Source of the DNA: Methylobacterium sp. Leaf104 | GTDB taxonomy: Bacteria; Pseudomonadota; Alphaproteobacteria; Rhizobiales; Beijerinckiaceae | DNA length: 64,000 nucleotides | Direction: 5' to 3' | Assembly: GCF_001422885.1 (NCBI RefSeq) | Contig: NZ_LMMZ01000023.1 | Coordinates: forward strand, 460,634 to 524,633 | Shown here: one piece after another, positions 1-8,401 of the stretch | Layout: every line of letters begins with the position of its first letter | Position numbering within the stretch: position 1 is the first letter of the stretch | Translations under genes and position numbers: made by a program | Notes under the pieces: generated by a model | What the model was told of the DNA's origin: nothing | Database searches by the model: none | The model's input: only the letters and a program-made list of their open reading frames with translations

Positions 1-1061
1 CGGCCCGCCCGCTCAGCGAGACCGAGGCCGTCGTCGCGCGCATCTGGGCCGAGGCCCTCGGCCTCACAACCATCCACCCCGATCAGAACTTCTTCGAGGC
101 CGGCGCGCATTCCCTCACGGCCCTGCGGGTGCTGACCGCCCTGGGAACGGCCTTTCCGGGCCGCGCGCCCACCATCGCGGACCTGTTCAACAACCAGACC
201 GTGGCGACCCTGGCGGCGGCGCTCAGCGCCGACGCGGTCGGCACGCCCCAGGTGGTGCACCTCTCACGCACCGGGACCCGCCCGATGCTCTACTGCTTCC
301 CAGGCCTGATGGTGAACACCCGCGAATACGCGCCCCTGGTGCGCCGCCTCGGGCCGGACCAGCCGGTGACCGGCTTCGTGTGCTACTCGCTCACCGAGGC
401 CCGCAAGAGCGTGGTCTCGGTGGAGGACATCGCCGCGCGCTACGCGGAGACCATCCGGGCGGAGTGCGCGGGCAGGCCCTGCACCCTGCTCGGCTGGTCC
501 TGGGGCGGGGTGCTCGCCTACGAGGCCGCCCGGATGCTGGGCTCGGACGTGGACCTGACCTTCGTCGGCATGCTCGATGTCTGCGACATCGACGTGAACT
601 TCGCGGTCGGCGCCCTGCCGCGTCTGTCGCCGGAGGCGCGCAGCGCCCGGCAGGCGCAGGTCGCCCTCTGGCTCGAGCGCTCGCCGATGCGGGCCGACTG
701 GGAGGACCTGTTCCGGCGCATGGACGAGGGCCTGACGGCGCAGTTCCTCGCCTACGTCGCCGCCTCCGGCCCGCTGCCCGCCGACGGGCCGGGCCTCGGC
801 AGCAAGGAATTCGAGCTCTGGACCTTCGTGGACAACACGCTGCTGTACCGGGGATACCGAGCCGCGGCCTTCGATGTCCCGATCCGGGTCTGGCTCGCCG
901 GGGAATCGCTCGCGCGGGGGCTCAACCACGTGGATTGGAGCCGCTACTCCCGGCACGTGCTCAGCCGCGATGTCATTCCCGGCGTCACCCACCGGGAAAT
1001 CGTCGATTCGGCCGACTTCCACGCCAGTTTCGCGGCCCGCCTGGACGCGGGCCGGGCCTGA
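1..1061 (+). CDS. Non-ribosomal peptide synthetase, C-terminal carrier protein plus thioesterase (5' truncated)
   Basis: The reading frame is open from the window edge, so only the last ~352 residues are visible. Residues ~1-80 form a peptidyl carrier domain with NFFEAGAHSLTALRVL, whose Ser in GAHSL is the phosphopantetheine site. Residues ~90-352 form a type I thioesterase: the nucleophile motif is GWSWGG and the likely catalytic His lies in GVTHREI near the C-terminus. A thioesterase of this kind releases the finished peptide by hydrolysis or cyclisation. Because siderophore export, uptake and reduction genes follow, the product is inferred to be a peptide siderophore. The adenylation domains that would show the amino acids lie upstream of the window. 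It converges on the next gene with only 7 bp between stops. Confidence 0.9.
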   Translation, partial: ARPLSETEAVVARIWAEALGLTTIHPDQNFFEAGAHSLTALRVLTALGTAFPGRAPTIADLFNNQTVATLAAALSADAVGTPQVVHLSRTGTRPMLYCFPGLMVNTREYAPLVRRLGPDQPVTGFVCYSLTEARKSVVSVEDIAARYAETIRAECAGRPCTLLGWSWGGVLAYEAARMLGSDVDLTFVGMLDVCDIDVNFAVGALPRLSPEARSARQAQVALWLERSPMRADWEDLFRRMDEGLTAQFLAYVAASGPLPADGPGLGSKEFELWTFVDNTLLYRGYRAAAFDVPIRVWLAGESLARGLNHVDWSRYSRHVLSRDVIPGVTHREIVDSADFHASFAARLDAGRA

Positions 1062-1068
1062 GGAGCGC

Positions 1069-1848
1069 TCAGGATTCGTCGAAGACCTCCAGGACAGGGC
1101 TCGCCGCCACCGTGAAGCCGAGGCGCCGGTAGAGGCGCTCGACCGGGCCTTCGCCGACGCATTGCAGGAACACCGTCCCGGCGCCGGTCTCCGCCGCGCA
1201 GCGGAGGGCGGCCCGCGTCGCCTGGGCGCCGAGACCCCGGCCCTGGCGGGACGCGCGAGTGCCGACATTGTACAGGCCCGCCAGGGGGCCGGCCCGGTAG
1301 AGCGAAGCGCAGGCCACCGGCACGCCCGCCTCGCTCAGGGTGAGGTGCCGGGTCTCGACCCCCGGCACTGCCCGCGCCGCGGCCAGGAGCGGCACGAAGA
1401 CCGCCTGCGCCACGGCGTTGAACGCGGGCTCCGCGTAGAGGTCGCCGCAGACCGAGAGGAAGGCGTCGCCGGGGGCGGGGGCCGTCTCCACCGTCAGGTC
1501 GATTCCCTCCGGCGGGGCGGCCTCCGACGCATCGGAGCCCCGCACCATCCACCGGGTCGGGTAGCGGGCGAGGCAGGCCGGCTCCGCATCCGGATCGGCC
1601 GGCGCCTCGTCGTCGAGGGCGAGGCGCGCGGGCCGGCGTCCGTGCCGGCGGGCCATGGCCGCCATCCAGCCGAGATCCCGCGTGCCGATGGCCAGATTGA
1701 AGCCCGGCTCGGGCAGGGCGGACCAGACGTAGCACCCGCCGGCGGGGGCCGGCTCGACGCCGGCCACGTAGCATCCCGCCTGCATCCGCAGATGCGCGTT
1801 AAGCAGCGTCGTGAAGTCCGTTTCGGGCCGAAACTCGGTTCGAACCAT
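1069..1848 (-). CDS. GNAT-family N-acetyltransferase
   Basis: A 259-residue protein whose C-terminal half carries the GNAT acetyl-CoA binding signature RQGRGLGAQATRAAL (R/Q-x-x-G-x-G/A), followed by the family's usual end LYRRLGFTV. The N-terminal ~130 residues are less conserved and may form a second, degenerate GNAT lobe. The ATG at 1848 is chosen because GAGAGG lies about 8 nt upstream; the frame stays open to 1950 but that start has no ribosome binding site and would run through the AT-rich regulatory region. It is convergent with the synthetase gene. A role in acylating the siderophore or giving self-protection is conceivable from context only; the substrate is unknown. Confidence 0.8.
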   Translation of the reverse strand: MVRTEFRPETDFTTLLNAHLRMQAGCYVAGVEPAPAGGCYVWSALPEPGFNLAIGTRDLGWMAAMARRHGRRPARLALDDEAPADPDAEPACLARYPTRWMVRGSDASEAAPPEGIDLTVETAPAPGDAFLSVCGDLYAEPAFNAVAQAVFVPLLAAARAVPGVETRHLTLSEAGVPVACASLYRAGPLAGLYNVGTRASRQGRGLGAQATRAALRCAAETGAGTVFLQCVGEGPVERLYRRLGFTVAASPVLEVFDES

Positions 1849-1966
1849 GGATTCCGCCTCTCGCGTCGCTTCGCCAGGGAGCACAGGGGCAAGACGATTC
1901 CTGTCCGCCGATTGTATCATAGATAGCAACTGCAGAAGACTATTGCCCATCGACAGGGTATTTTTG

Positions 1967-1985
1967 AATTGGAACTCTTCTAATT
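1967..1985. promoter_or_regulatory. Inverted repeat, possible iron-responsive (Irr/ICE-like) operator
   Basis: The sequence AATTGGAACTCTTCTAATT is an inverted repeat with 8-bp arms, 7 of 8 matching, around a CTC centre. It sits in an AT-rich gap between the divergent GNAT and ECF sigma factor genes. The core TTGGAA-CTC-TTCTAA resembles the TTAGAA-N3-TTCTAA form I associate with alphaproteobacterial Irr (ICE) boxes. The repeat is seen; the regulator is inferred. Confidence 0.5.
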
Positions 1986-2142
1986 CCAGATATCATTTTC
2001 AAGTACAAGCTTGAATTCGTCAGCGATATGCCGACATAGCCTCGCTTGTGAAATCGACGATCGCGGATAACGCGGGCCCGGGCGCCGAGCCCGCTCCGTT
2101 TCCGAAGGATCGTCGCGGCCATCACGATGAGGAAGGCTGTCG

Positions 2143-2679
2143 ATGACACAGACCCGGGCTCCCGTGCCCCCGCAGGGCTCCTCCCCCGCCATCGCCACCC
2201 TGCTCGCCGCTCTGGTGCGCGAGCAGGCCACCCTGGTGGACGTCGCCGCCCGCATCCTGCGTGACCGCGCCACCGCGGAGGACGTGGTGCAGGACGTCGT
2301 CCTCAAGCTGTGCGAGGCTTCGGTCTGTCCCGAGGTCGCGGCGCCCGCGCCGTACCTGCGCCGCATCGTCCGCAATGCCGCGATCGATTGCGCCCGCCGC
2401 CATCTGCGCGAGCGCTGCCGCCTGGCGCCGGACGCCGAGGCGGATGCCGTGCCGGCGCCCTGCACCTGCCCGCAGGCGCACATGGAGCGCTGCGAGGCGC
2501 TCCGCGCCGTCCTGGCCGCCCTGGCGGAAACGCCCGAGCGCACCCGACGGGTCTTCCTCGCCCACCGCATCGACGGCGTGCCCCAGAACGTGCTGGCCCG
2601 GGAAGCCGGCATCTCGCCGACGCTGGTGAACTTCATGATCCGGGACGGCACCGCCCTGTGCCGGGCCGCGGCGGCGTGA
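2143..2679 (+). CDS. ECF-type RNA polymerase sigma factor, siderophore-locus type
   Basis: A 178-residue protein with the two-domain layout of ECF sigma factors. Region 2 (residues ~28-90) contains RDRATAEDVVQDVVLKL, the helix that contacts core polymerase and the -10 element. Region 4 (residues ~115-175) contains TRRVFLAHRIDGVPQNVLAREAGIS, the helix-turn-helix for the -35 element. The layout is that of iron-starvation sigma factors such as FecI and PvdS. No FecR-type anti-sigma gene is next to it and the locus receptor has no signalling extension, so it is more likely controlled by its own transcription, as PvdS is, than by surface signalling. An AT-rich inverted repeat lies ~160 bp upstream. 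Likely targets are the siderophore genes around it (inference). Confidence 0.9.
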   Translation: MTQTRAPVPPQGSSPAIATLLAALVREQATLVDVAARILRDRATAEDVVQDVVLKLCEASVCPEVAAPAPYLRRIVRNAAIDCARRHLRERCRLAPDAEADAVPAPCTCPQAHMERCEALRAVLAALAETPERTRRVFLAHRIDGVPQNVLAREAGISPTLVNFMIRDGTALCRAAAA

Positions 2680-2784
2680 GGCTGGATCAGGTCCGGCGCG
2701 GATCGGCGTCAGCGATCCGGCAAAGATCTCTTCAGACGAGACGAAGAACAGAGACCGCTTCGTGAATGAACAATACCTGCGACA

Positions 2785-2796
2785 TTCTAATTAGAA
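2785..2796. promoter_or_regulatory. Perfect 12-bp palindrome upstream of the siderophore reductase operon
   Basis: TTCTAATTAGAA is a perfect palindrome in an AT-rich stretch 119 bp before the start of the reductase gene. It contains the same TTAGAA hexamer as the repeat at 1967-1985, in the tail-to-tail orientation. It is a candidate operator; the regulator is not known. Confidence 0.4.
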
Positions 2797-2914
2797 CGAT
2801 TACAAAACAAGCATCTCTGTTGTTTCCGCATCGCCCATCCTTTAGGGCTGGCCGATCTGAGACATCGCTCGATCGGCTCGAATTGCACATCCGCGCGTAC
2901 GGGGAGACCATCCT

Positions 2915-3985
2915 GTGACATTGCTGGCGGCCGAGGCCCAGGTCCATCTCGCCGATGCCGAGCGGCACGTGGCGCATCTCTGCGAGCATTTCGAGGAGCA
3001 CGACTTCCTCGTCGAGGCCGCGCCCGGGCGTGCCCGGATCGCCTTCGACATCGGGACCGGTAGCCTGGAGATCGACCGGGATCGCCTCACCCTGCGGGCC
3101 GAGGCCGACGACACCACCCGGCTCGCCGCCATCAAGTTCATGCTCGCCCAGCACCTGCAGGAGCTGCCGGGTGCGGCGGAGGCCAGGCTGATCTGGACCG
3201 GGGACGGCTGCGCGGACACCACCCTGCCGAGCCTGCGCGAGGTCCGGGTCCGGCGGATCGAGGATCTGACCCCGCACCTGCGCCGCATCACCTTCGGGGG
3301 CCAGGATCTCGCCCGCTACGACGCGCCGGACATGCACATCCACCTGCTGATCCCGCCCGAGGGCCAGCCGCCGGTCTGGCCGGTGCCGGGCGCCAACGGG
3401 ATCCCGGTCTGGCCGGAGGGGCCGTCCGCGCCGGCTATGCGCACCTACACCGTCCGTCGGGTCGATGCGGCGGCCGGCGAGATCGCGGTGGACTTCGTCC
3501 TGCACGATGCGCCCGGTCCGGGGGCGGCCTTCGCCGCGCGGGCCCGCTTCGGCGACGTCGTCGGGTTGCTGGGGCCGGGCGGCCGGGGCGTCGCGCAGGC
3601 GGACTGGTATCTGCTGGCCGGCGACGAGACGGCGCTGCCGGCCATCGCCCGCATCCTCGAGCGCCTCTCCCCGGAGGCCACCGGCGTCGCGGTGATCGAG
3701 GTCGGCGAGGTGGCCGACGAACTGGACCTGGCGCATCCGGAGGGAATCGCCCTGCACTGGCTGCACCGGACGGGCGCACCGGCGGGATCCACGCTCCGGT
3801 TGGCCGAGGCCGTGAAGGCGGTTCCGATTCCGCAGGACCGCAGCGTCTTCGCCTGGGCCGGCACCGAGTTCGAGACCTTCAAGGCCCTGCGCGCCCATTG
3901 GCGCAAGACCTGCGGCCTGCCCCGCGACCGGCACCTCGCGGTGGCCTATTGGCGGCGCGGGCACAGCGAGGACGCGGACGCGTAG
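2915..3985 (+). CDS. Siderophore-interacting protein (FAD-dependent ferric-siderophore reductase) with N-terminal DUF2218
   Basis: A 356-residue protein. Residues ~1-95 match the DUF2218 type. Residues ~110-240 form the FAD-binding barrel with the flavin motif RTYTVRR, and residues ~240-350 form the SIP NAD(P)H domain with LAGDETALPAIARIL and the C-terminal HLAVAYWRRG. ViuB/YqjH-type enzymes reduce Fe(III)-siderophores in the cytoplasm to release Fe(II). Translation starts at GTG 2915 with GGGGAG 8 nt upstream. It opens a + strand run with the exporter, binding protein and permease; gaps are 9 bp or overlaps, so they probably form one operon. Confidence 0.92.
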   Translation: MTLLAAEAQVHLADAERHVAHLCEHFEEHDFLVEAAPGRARIAFDIGTGSLEIDRDRLTLRAEADDTTRLAAIKFMLAQHLQELPGAAEARLIWTGDGCADTTLPSLREVRVRRIEDLTPHLRRITFGGQDLARYDAPDMHIHLLIPPEGQPPVWPVPGANGIPVWPEGPSAPAMRTYTVRRVDAAAGEIAVDFVLHDAPGPGAAFAARARFGDVVGLLGPGGRGVAQADWYLLAGDETALPAIARILERLSPEATGVAVIEVGEVADELDLAHPEGIALHWLHRTGAPAGSTLRLAEAVKAVPIPQDRSVFAWAGTEFETFKALRAHWRKTCGLPRDRHLAVAYWRRGHSEDADA

Positions 3986-3994
3986 GGACCCGCG

Positions 3995-5275
3995 ATGGCC
4001 GCCTTCGGCTTCCTCGACGTCGCGCCCCTGCGCGCGAGCCCGGGCTTCCGGCTGCTCTACGCGGCGCGGGCCGCCTCCTTCCTGGCCTTCGGGGTGCTCG
4101 GCGTCGCCGTCAGCCTGCAGACCTACGCGCTCACGGACTCGTCCCTTCAGGTGGCGCTGCTGAACGCCGCCGTGGCGGGGCCGATGGCCCTGTCGCTGAT
4201 GGTCGGCGGCTGGCTCGCCGACCGCTTCGACCGGCGCACCGTGATGGTGTGGTCCCGGACCGCGCACCTGGCCGCGATCCTGATCCTGATGGGCAACGCG
4301 GCCCTGGCCGAGCCGGGAATCCTGCCGATCTTCGCGGCCGCCGTGGTGGGCGGGGCGACCTTCGGCTTCGGCATGCCGGCCCTGATGGCCGCGACCCCGG
4401 CCCTGGTCGGGCGCGAGCACCTCGCCGGGGCGGCCGCTCTCACCGCCGTGGCGGCTCAGGCCGGCGCCATCGCGGGGCCGTTCCTCGCCGGGGCGATCAC
4501 AGCGCGGATGGGCCTGGTCGCCTGCTACGGACTGGTGGCGCTGGCCTCGGGCCTGACGCCGATCCTGCTCGCTCGGCTGCCGCGCCTGCCGCCGGCGCGC
4601 GGCGAGCCCGGCGGCGACGCGCCGTCGGATCGGACGGGCGGCCTCCGGTTCCTGCTGCGCTCGCCCCTGGTCCTCAATCTCCTGCTCATCGACCTCGTCG
4701 CCCTGGTCTTCGCGGTGCCCTACGTGCTCCTGCCCGAACTCGCCGCCCGCGCCTTTCGCGGCGACGCCGACAGCCTCGGCCTCCTCTACACCGCGCCCGC
4801 TTTGGGCGCCCTGATCGGCGCCCTCGGCTCCGGCCGTGCCGGGGCGAGCCCCTGGGCGGGACGCTGGCTGCTCGCCTGCGTGGCGGTCTGGGCCGGAGCC
4901 TGCCTCGCCCTCGGCCTCGTCGGCGGCCTCGTCCCGGCCCTCCTCGTCCTCGCCATCCTGGGGGCCGCCGCGAGCCTGGCCGGCATCCTGCGCGCCGCCC
5001 TGATCCAGCGCGCCACGCCGGACGCGATGCTCGGCCGGGTCTCGGGCCTCTGGGTGCTGGAGGAGACCCTCGGCCCGGCGCTCGGTGGCATGCAGATGGG
5101 CACCAGCGCGCATCTCGCCTCCGCACGCCTCGCCCTGGTGACGGGCGGAGGGCTCTGCCTCGCAGCGACGGCCGGTTTCGCGGCCCTCATCCCCAGCCTC
5201 CGGCGCGCGAGCCTCGCGCCCGAGAAGCGCCCCGAGACCGGCCATGCCGGGCTGGTTCCGGCCGATGCGCGCTGA
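3995..5275 (+). CDS. MFS exporter, EntS-like (probable siderophore export)
   Basis: A 426-residue polytopic membrane protein with about 12 predicted hydrophobic helices. The loop-2/3 signature GGWLADRFDRRTVMVWSR is typical of the MFS_3/EntS branch that exports enterobactin and other siderophores across the inner membrane. The start is the ATG 9 bp after the reductase, with AGGGA 7 nt upstream. The 3' end overlaps the binding-protein gene by 32 bp. Its place between the synthetase and the uptake genes supports export of the newly made siderophore, but the substrate is inferred and a general drug exporter of the same family cannot be excluded. Confidence 0.85.
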   Translation: MAAFGFLDVAPLRASPGFRLLYAARAASFLAFGVLGVAVSLQTYALTDSSLQVALLNAAVAGPMALSLMVGGWLADRFDRRTVMVWSRTAHLAAILILMGNAALAEPGILPIFAAAVVGGATFGFGMPALMAATPALVGREHLAGAAALTAVAAQAGAIAGPFLAGAITARMGLVACYGLVALASGLTPILLARLPRLPPARGEPGGDAPSDRTGGLRFLLRSPLVLNLLLIDLVALVFAVPYVLLPELAARAFRGDADSLGLLYTAPALGALIGALGSGRAGASPWAGRWLLACVAVWAGACLALGLVGGLVPALLVLAILGAAASLAGILRAALIQRATPDAMLGRVSGLWVLEETLGPALGGMQMGTSAHLASARLALVTGGGLCLAATAGFAALIPSLRRASLAPEKRPETGHAGLVPADAR

Positions 5276-6158
5276 AACCCGTCGCCGGATCGTCCTCGGA
5301 TGGATTCTCGTCCTCCTCGCCGCGTCGCTGCCGGCGCGGGGGGAACCTCCGGGACCACGCGTCGCCGCCCTCGACTGGGGCGCGGTGGAACTGCTGCTCG
5401 GCCTCGGCGTCGTGCCCGTCGGCGTGACCCAGCCGAAGGGCTACAACCGCACCGTCGTGGCGCCCGCCCTGCCGCCGGGCGTCACCGATCTCGGCCTCGT
5501 CGTGGAGCCCAATCTCGAGGTCCTGGCCCGGCTGAAGCCCGACCTCATCCTGGGCAACCCCCTCCAGGTGGCCAGCCAGGGCGATTCCCTCCGCCGGATC
5601 GCGCCGACCGAGGCGGTCTCGATCTACGCCCAGGCCGGCACGCCCTACGCCCAGGCCCGGGCCGAAACCCGGCGCATCGCCGCGCTGATCGGGCGCGAGT
5701 CCGCCGCCGAGGCCCTGGAGACGCGCACCGAGGCGCTGCTGGAAACCCTCGCGGCGGAGGCCTGCCCCGGCGACCGGCGACCGGTCTTCCTCGTCTGGAT
5801 CGTCGATCACCGCAACGTGGTGGTCTACGGCCGCAACAGCCTGTTCCAGACGGTGCTCGACCGGCTCGGCCTCGCCAATGCCTGGACCGGGGCGACCAAC
5901 GCCTACGGCTTTGCCGCCCTCGGCATCGAGCAACTCGCCGCAGGTCCGCCCGACGCCCGCATCGTCCATATCGGCCCGATCCGCTCGGATGCCGCCCGCG
6001 CCCTGGCGTCGAGCCGGCTTTGGCAGACGCTCCCGGCGGTCCGCGATCACCGGGTCACCGTGCTGCCGCCGGTCTGGTTCTACGGCGGATTGCCGGCGAT
6101 CGCGCGCTTCGCCGGTCTGATGGCGGACCGGCAACGGGAGACCTGTCCGCGTGGCTGA
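5244..6158 (+). CDS. Periplasmic iron-siderophore-binding protein (FhuD-like)
   Basis: A 304-residue exported protein with an N-terminal hydrophobic signal (IVLGWILVLLAASLPARG) and no lipobox cysteine, so it is a soluble class III binding protein like FhuD. The two lobes carry the TroA/FhuD features GVVPVGVTQP, a helical linker, and PDLILGNPLQ. It would carry the ferric siderophore from the receptor to the permease. The start lies inside the exporter gene; ATG 5265 gives a more typical signal peptide and is an alternative. The 3' end overlaps the permease gene by 8 bp, so the two are translationally coupled. Confidence 0.88.
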   Translation: MPGWFRPMRAETRRRIVLGWILVLLAASLPARGEPPGPRVAALDWGAVELLLGLGVVPVGVTQPKGYNRTVVAPALPPGVTDLGLVVEPNLEVLARLKPDLILGNPLQVASQGDSLRRIAPTEAVSIYAQAGTPYAQARAETRRIAALIGRESAAEALETRTEALLETLAAEACPGDRRPVFLVWIVDHRNVVVYGRNSLFQTVLDRLGLANAWTGATNAYGFAALGIEQLAAGPPDARIVHIGPIRSDAARALASSRLWQTLPAVRDHRVTVLPPVWFYGGLPAIARFAGLMADRQRETCPRG

Positions 6159-8148
6159 GGCGCGGGCCATCGCGGGCGCCCCCGCGCGCCGCCCCTCCGG
6201 CACGGCGCTGCTCATCGGGGCCGTGTGCCTCGCGGCCGCGCTCCTCACCCTGCGCAGCCTCACGGCGGACCTGCCCCTGGCGCGGGCCCTGTCCGCCCTG
6301 TGGACCCCGGACTGGACCGACATCCACCAGGTCATCCTGCACGAGAGCCTCGCCCCCCGCCTCGCCACCGCCTGGCTCGCCGGCGCGGCGCTCGCCCTGT
6401 CCGGGACCGTGCTGCAGCAGGTCCTGCGCAATCCCCTGGCCTCGCCCTCGACCCTCGGGATCTCGGCCGGCGCGCAGCTCGCCCTGGCGCTCGCCTCGCT
6501 GTTCGCCCCCAGCCTGTTCGCGAATGGGCGCGAGGCGGTGGCGCTCGCGGGAGCCGGTCTCGCGGCGCTCGCGGTCTTCGCCCTCGGCCGGAACCGGGGC
6601 TTCGCGCCCCTCGGGCTGCTGCTCGCCGGGCTCGTGGTCGAGCTCGCCTGCGGGGCGATCCAGACCCTCCTGGTCATCCTGCACCAGGAGCGCCTGTTCG
6701 GGCTGTTCGTCTGGGGTGCCGGGTCGCTGGCCATGAACGACTGGTCGGCCCCGGCCTACCTCGCGCCGCGCCTCGCGGTCGCCGCCGGGCTCGTGGCCCT
6801 GATGGTCCGGCCGCTCGCGCTCCTCGACCTCGACGAGACCAACGCGCGCAGCCTCGGGCTCGGCCTCGGGCCGGCCCGCCTCGGCGCCCTGGTGATCGCG
6901 GTGGCGCTCGCCGGCTTCGTGGTGAGTGGCGTCGGCGTGATCGGCTTCGTCGGCTTCGCCGCGCCGATCCTGGTGCGGCTGACCGGCACCCGGCGCCTGC
7001 GCGACCGCCTGATCGCCGCGCCGCTGCTGGGGGGCGCCCTGCTCTGGCTCACCGATGCGGTGGTGCTGGCCCTCGGCCCCCTGGTCTCGCTGCCGACCGG
7101 CGCCTTCGCGGCGCTCCTCGGCGTGCCGCTGCTGCTCTGGCTGCTGCCGCGCCTGCGCGGGGTCGGAAGTCTGCACCACGCCACCGAGGCGACGGCGCGC
7201 GCGCCGAGGCCCTGGCGCCGCATCGCCGCCTGGGGCGCGCTGTTGGCGCTCCTGTCCGTCGGCGCCCTGGTGCTCGGCCGGCAGGAGGGCGGCTGGGTCG
7301 TCAGCCTCGGCGATGGCTTCGCCGAGGTGATGCCCTGGCGCTGGCCGCGCGTCGTCGCCTCGCTGGCCGCGGGCGCGACCCTGGCACTGGCCGGCGCCCT
7401 GGTCCAGCGCCTCACCGGCAACCCCCTCGCGAGCCCGGAGGTCCTCGGCGTGAGCGCGGGAGCGGCCTTCGGACTGATCGTCGTCAGCCTGCTCGTCGCC
7501 CTGCCGGACCGGGCGATGCTCCTCGGCGCGGGCGGCGCCGGCGCCGTGGTCTCCCTCCTGGCGATCCTGGCGCTCGGCCGGCGGGCCGCCCTCGCACCGG
7601 AACAGATGCTGCTCGCCGGCATCGCCCTGACCACGGGCTTCGGCGCGCTCCTCACCATCCTGATGATCAGCGGCGATCCGGCGGTGGTGATGCTGCGGGC
7701 CTGGACGGCGGGTTCCACCGCGCGGGTGGCGCCCGACGATGCCGTCGCGGCCCTGGCGCTCCTCGGGATCGGGGCGGCCTGCCTGCCCCCGGTGGTGCGG
7801 TGGCTCGACCTGATGCCGCTGGGGGACTCCACCGGGCAGGCCCTCGGCCTGAGTCTGGGGGGAAGCCGCCTCGCCATCCTGACGCTGGCGGCCCTGCTCA
7901 CGGCGGCCGGAACCCTCGTCGCCGGTCCCCTGAGCTTCGTCGGTCTCGTGGCGCCGCAGGTGGCGCGGCTCGCCGGCCTGGCGCGGGCCGCGCCCCATCT
8001 CGCGGGCTCCGCCCTCGCCGGCGCGCTGATCATGGTGGCGGCGGATTTCGTCGGCCGGATGGCGTTCTTCCCCGACCAGCTTCCGGCCGGCCTCGTCGCG
8101 GCCCTGGTGGGCGCGCCTTTCATGATGTGGCTGCTGGCCCGACGGTAA
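6151..8148 (+). CDS. fhuB: FhuB-type double-length Fe(III)-siderophore ABC permease
   Basis: A 665-residue membrane protein made of two FecCD permease units in one chain, as in E. coli FhuB. The paired motifs are GTVLQQVLRNPLASPSTLGI in the first half and GALVQRLTGNPLASPEVLGV in the second. The cytoplasmic ATPase-contact loops are GFVGFAAPILVRLTG and SFVGLVAPQVARLAG. It forms the whole transmembrane pathway for the ferric siderophore. The start is GTG 6151, overlapping the end of the binding-protein gene. The matching FhuC ATPase is not found downstream and must be upstream of the window or elsewhere. Confidence 0.92.
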   Translation: MAEARAIAGAPARRPSGTALLIGAVCLAAALLTLRSLTADLPLARALSALWTPDWTDIHQVILHESLAPRLATAWLAGAALALSGTVLQQVLRNPLASPSTLGISAGAQLALALASLFAPSLFANGREAVALAGAGLAALAVFALGRNRGFAPLGLLLAGLVVELACGAIQTLLVILHQERLFGLFVWGAGSLAMNDWSAPAYLAPRLAVAAGLVALMVRPLALLDLDETNARSLGLGLGPARLGALVIAVALAGFVVSGVGVIGFVGFAAPILVRLTGTRRLRDRLIAAPLLGGALLWLTDAVVLALGPLVSLPTGAFAALLGVPLLLWLLPRLRGVGSLHHATEATARAPRPWRRIAAWGALLALLSVGALVLGRQEGGWVVSLGDGFAEVMPWRWPRVVASLAAGATLALAGALVQRLTGNPLASPEVLGVSAGAAFGLIVVSLLVALPDRAMLLGAGGAGAVVSLLAILALGRRAALAPEQMLLAGIALTTGFGALLTILMISGDPAVVMLRAWTAGSTARVAPDDAVAALALLGIGAACLPPVVRWLDLMPLGDSTGQALGLSLGGSRLAILTLAALLTAAGTLVAGPLSFVGLVAPQVARLAGLARAAPHLAGSALAGALIMVAADFVGRMAFFPDQLPAGLVAALVGAPFMMWLLARR

Positions 8149-8183
8149 GTCTTCGAGTTTTTACTTATTCCAAAGTGTTGATG

Positions 8184-8214
8184 TGTTGAATCAACAACGC
8201 CATATTGAAATATG
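8184..8214. promoter_or_regulatory. Two adjacent inverted repeats upstream of the TonB-dependent receptor
   Basis: Two perfect inverted repeats lie 4 bp apart in an AT-rich gap: TGTTGA-A-TCAACA at 8184-8196 and CATATT-GA-AATATG at 8201-8214. Further downstream, TTAGAA at 8291-8296 repeats the hexamer seen in the other two iron-locus promoters. They are ~190 bp before the receptor gene and could be operators. No regulator can be named. Confidence 0.4.
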
Positions 8215-8401
8215 TGAAACGGTCGCACAGTCAGCTTGATCAATAGCCTCCCGCATGCGCACCTCGTCGTCGCAAGATAAGTTCGCCTGCTTAGAATAAC
8301 TCCAGAATTCAGTCGGGAGCATTCGGCAAGTGCCCTTTTGACGGATCTCGCTGATCCCGTCTGCTGCATGACGTCAAGATCGGCATCGGAAAGCATTCCC
8401 C

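Noticed and set aside
1849..1950. N-terminal extension of the GNAT protein
   Set aside because: The frame is open, but the upstream start has no ribosome binding site and the DNA is AT-rich regulatory sequence, while ATG 1848 has GAGAGG.
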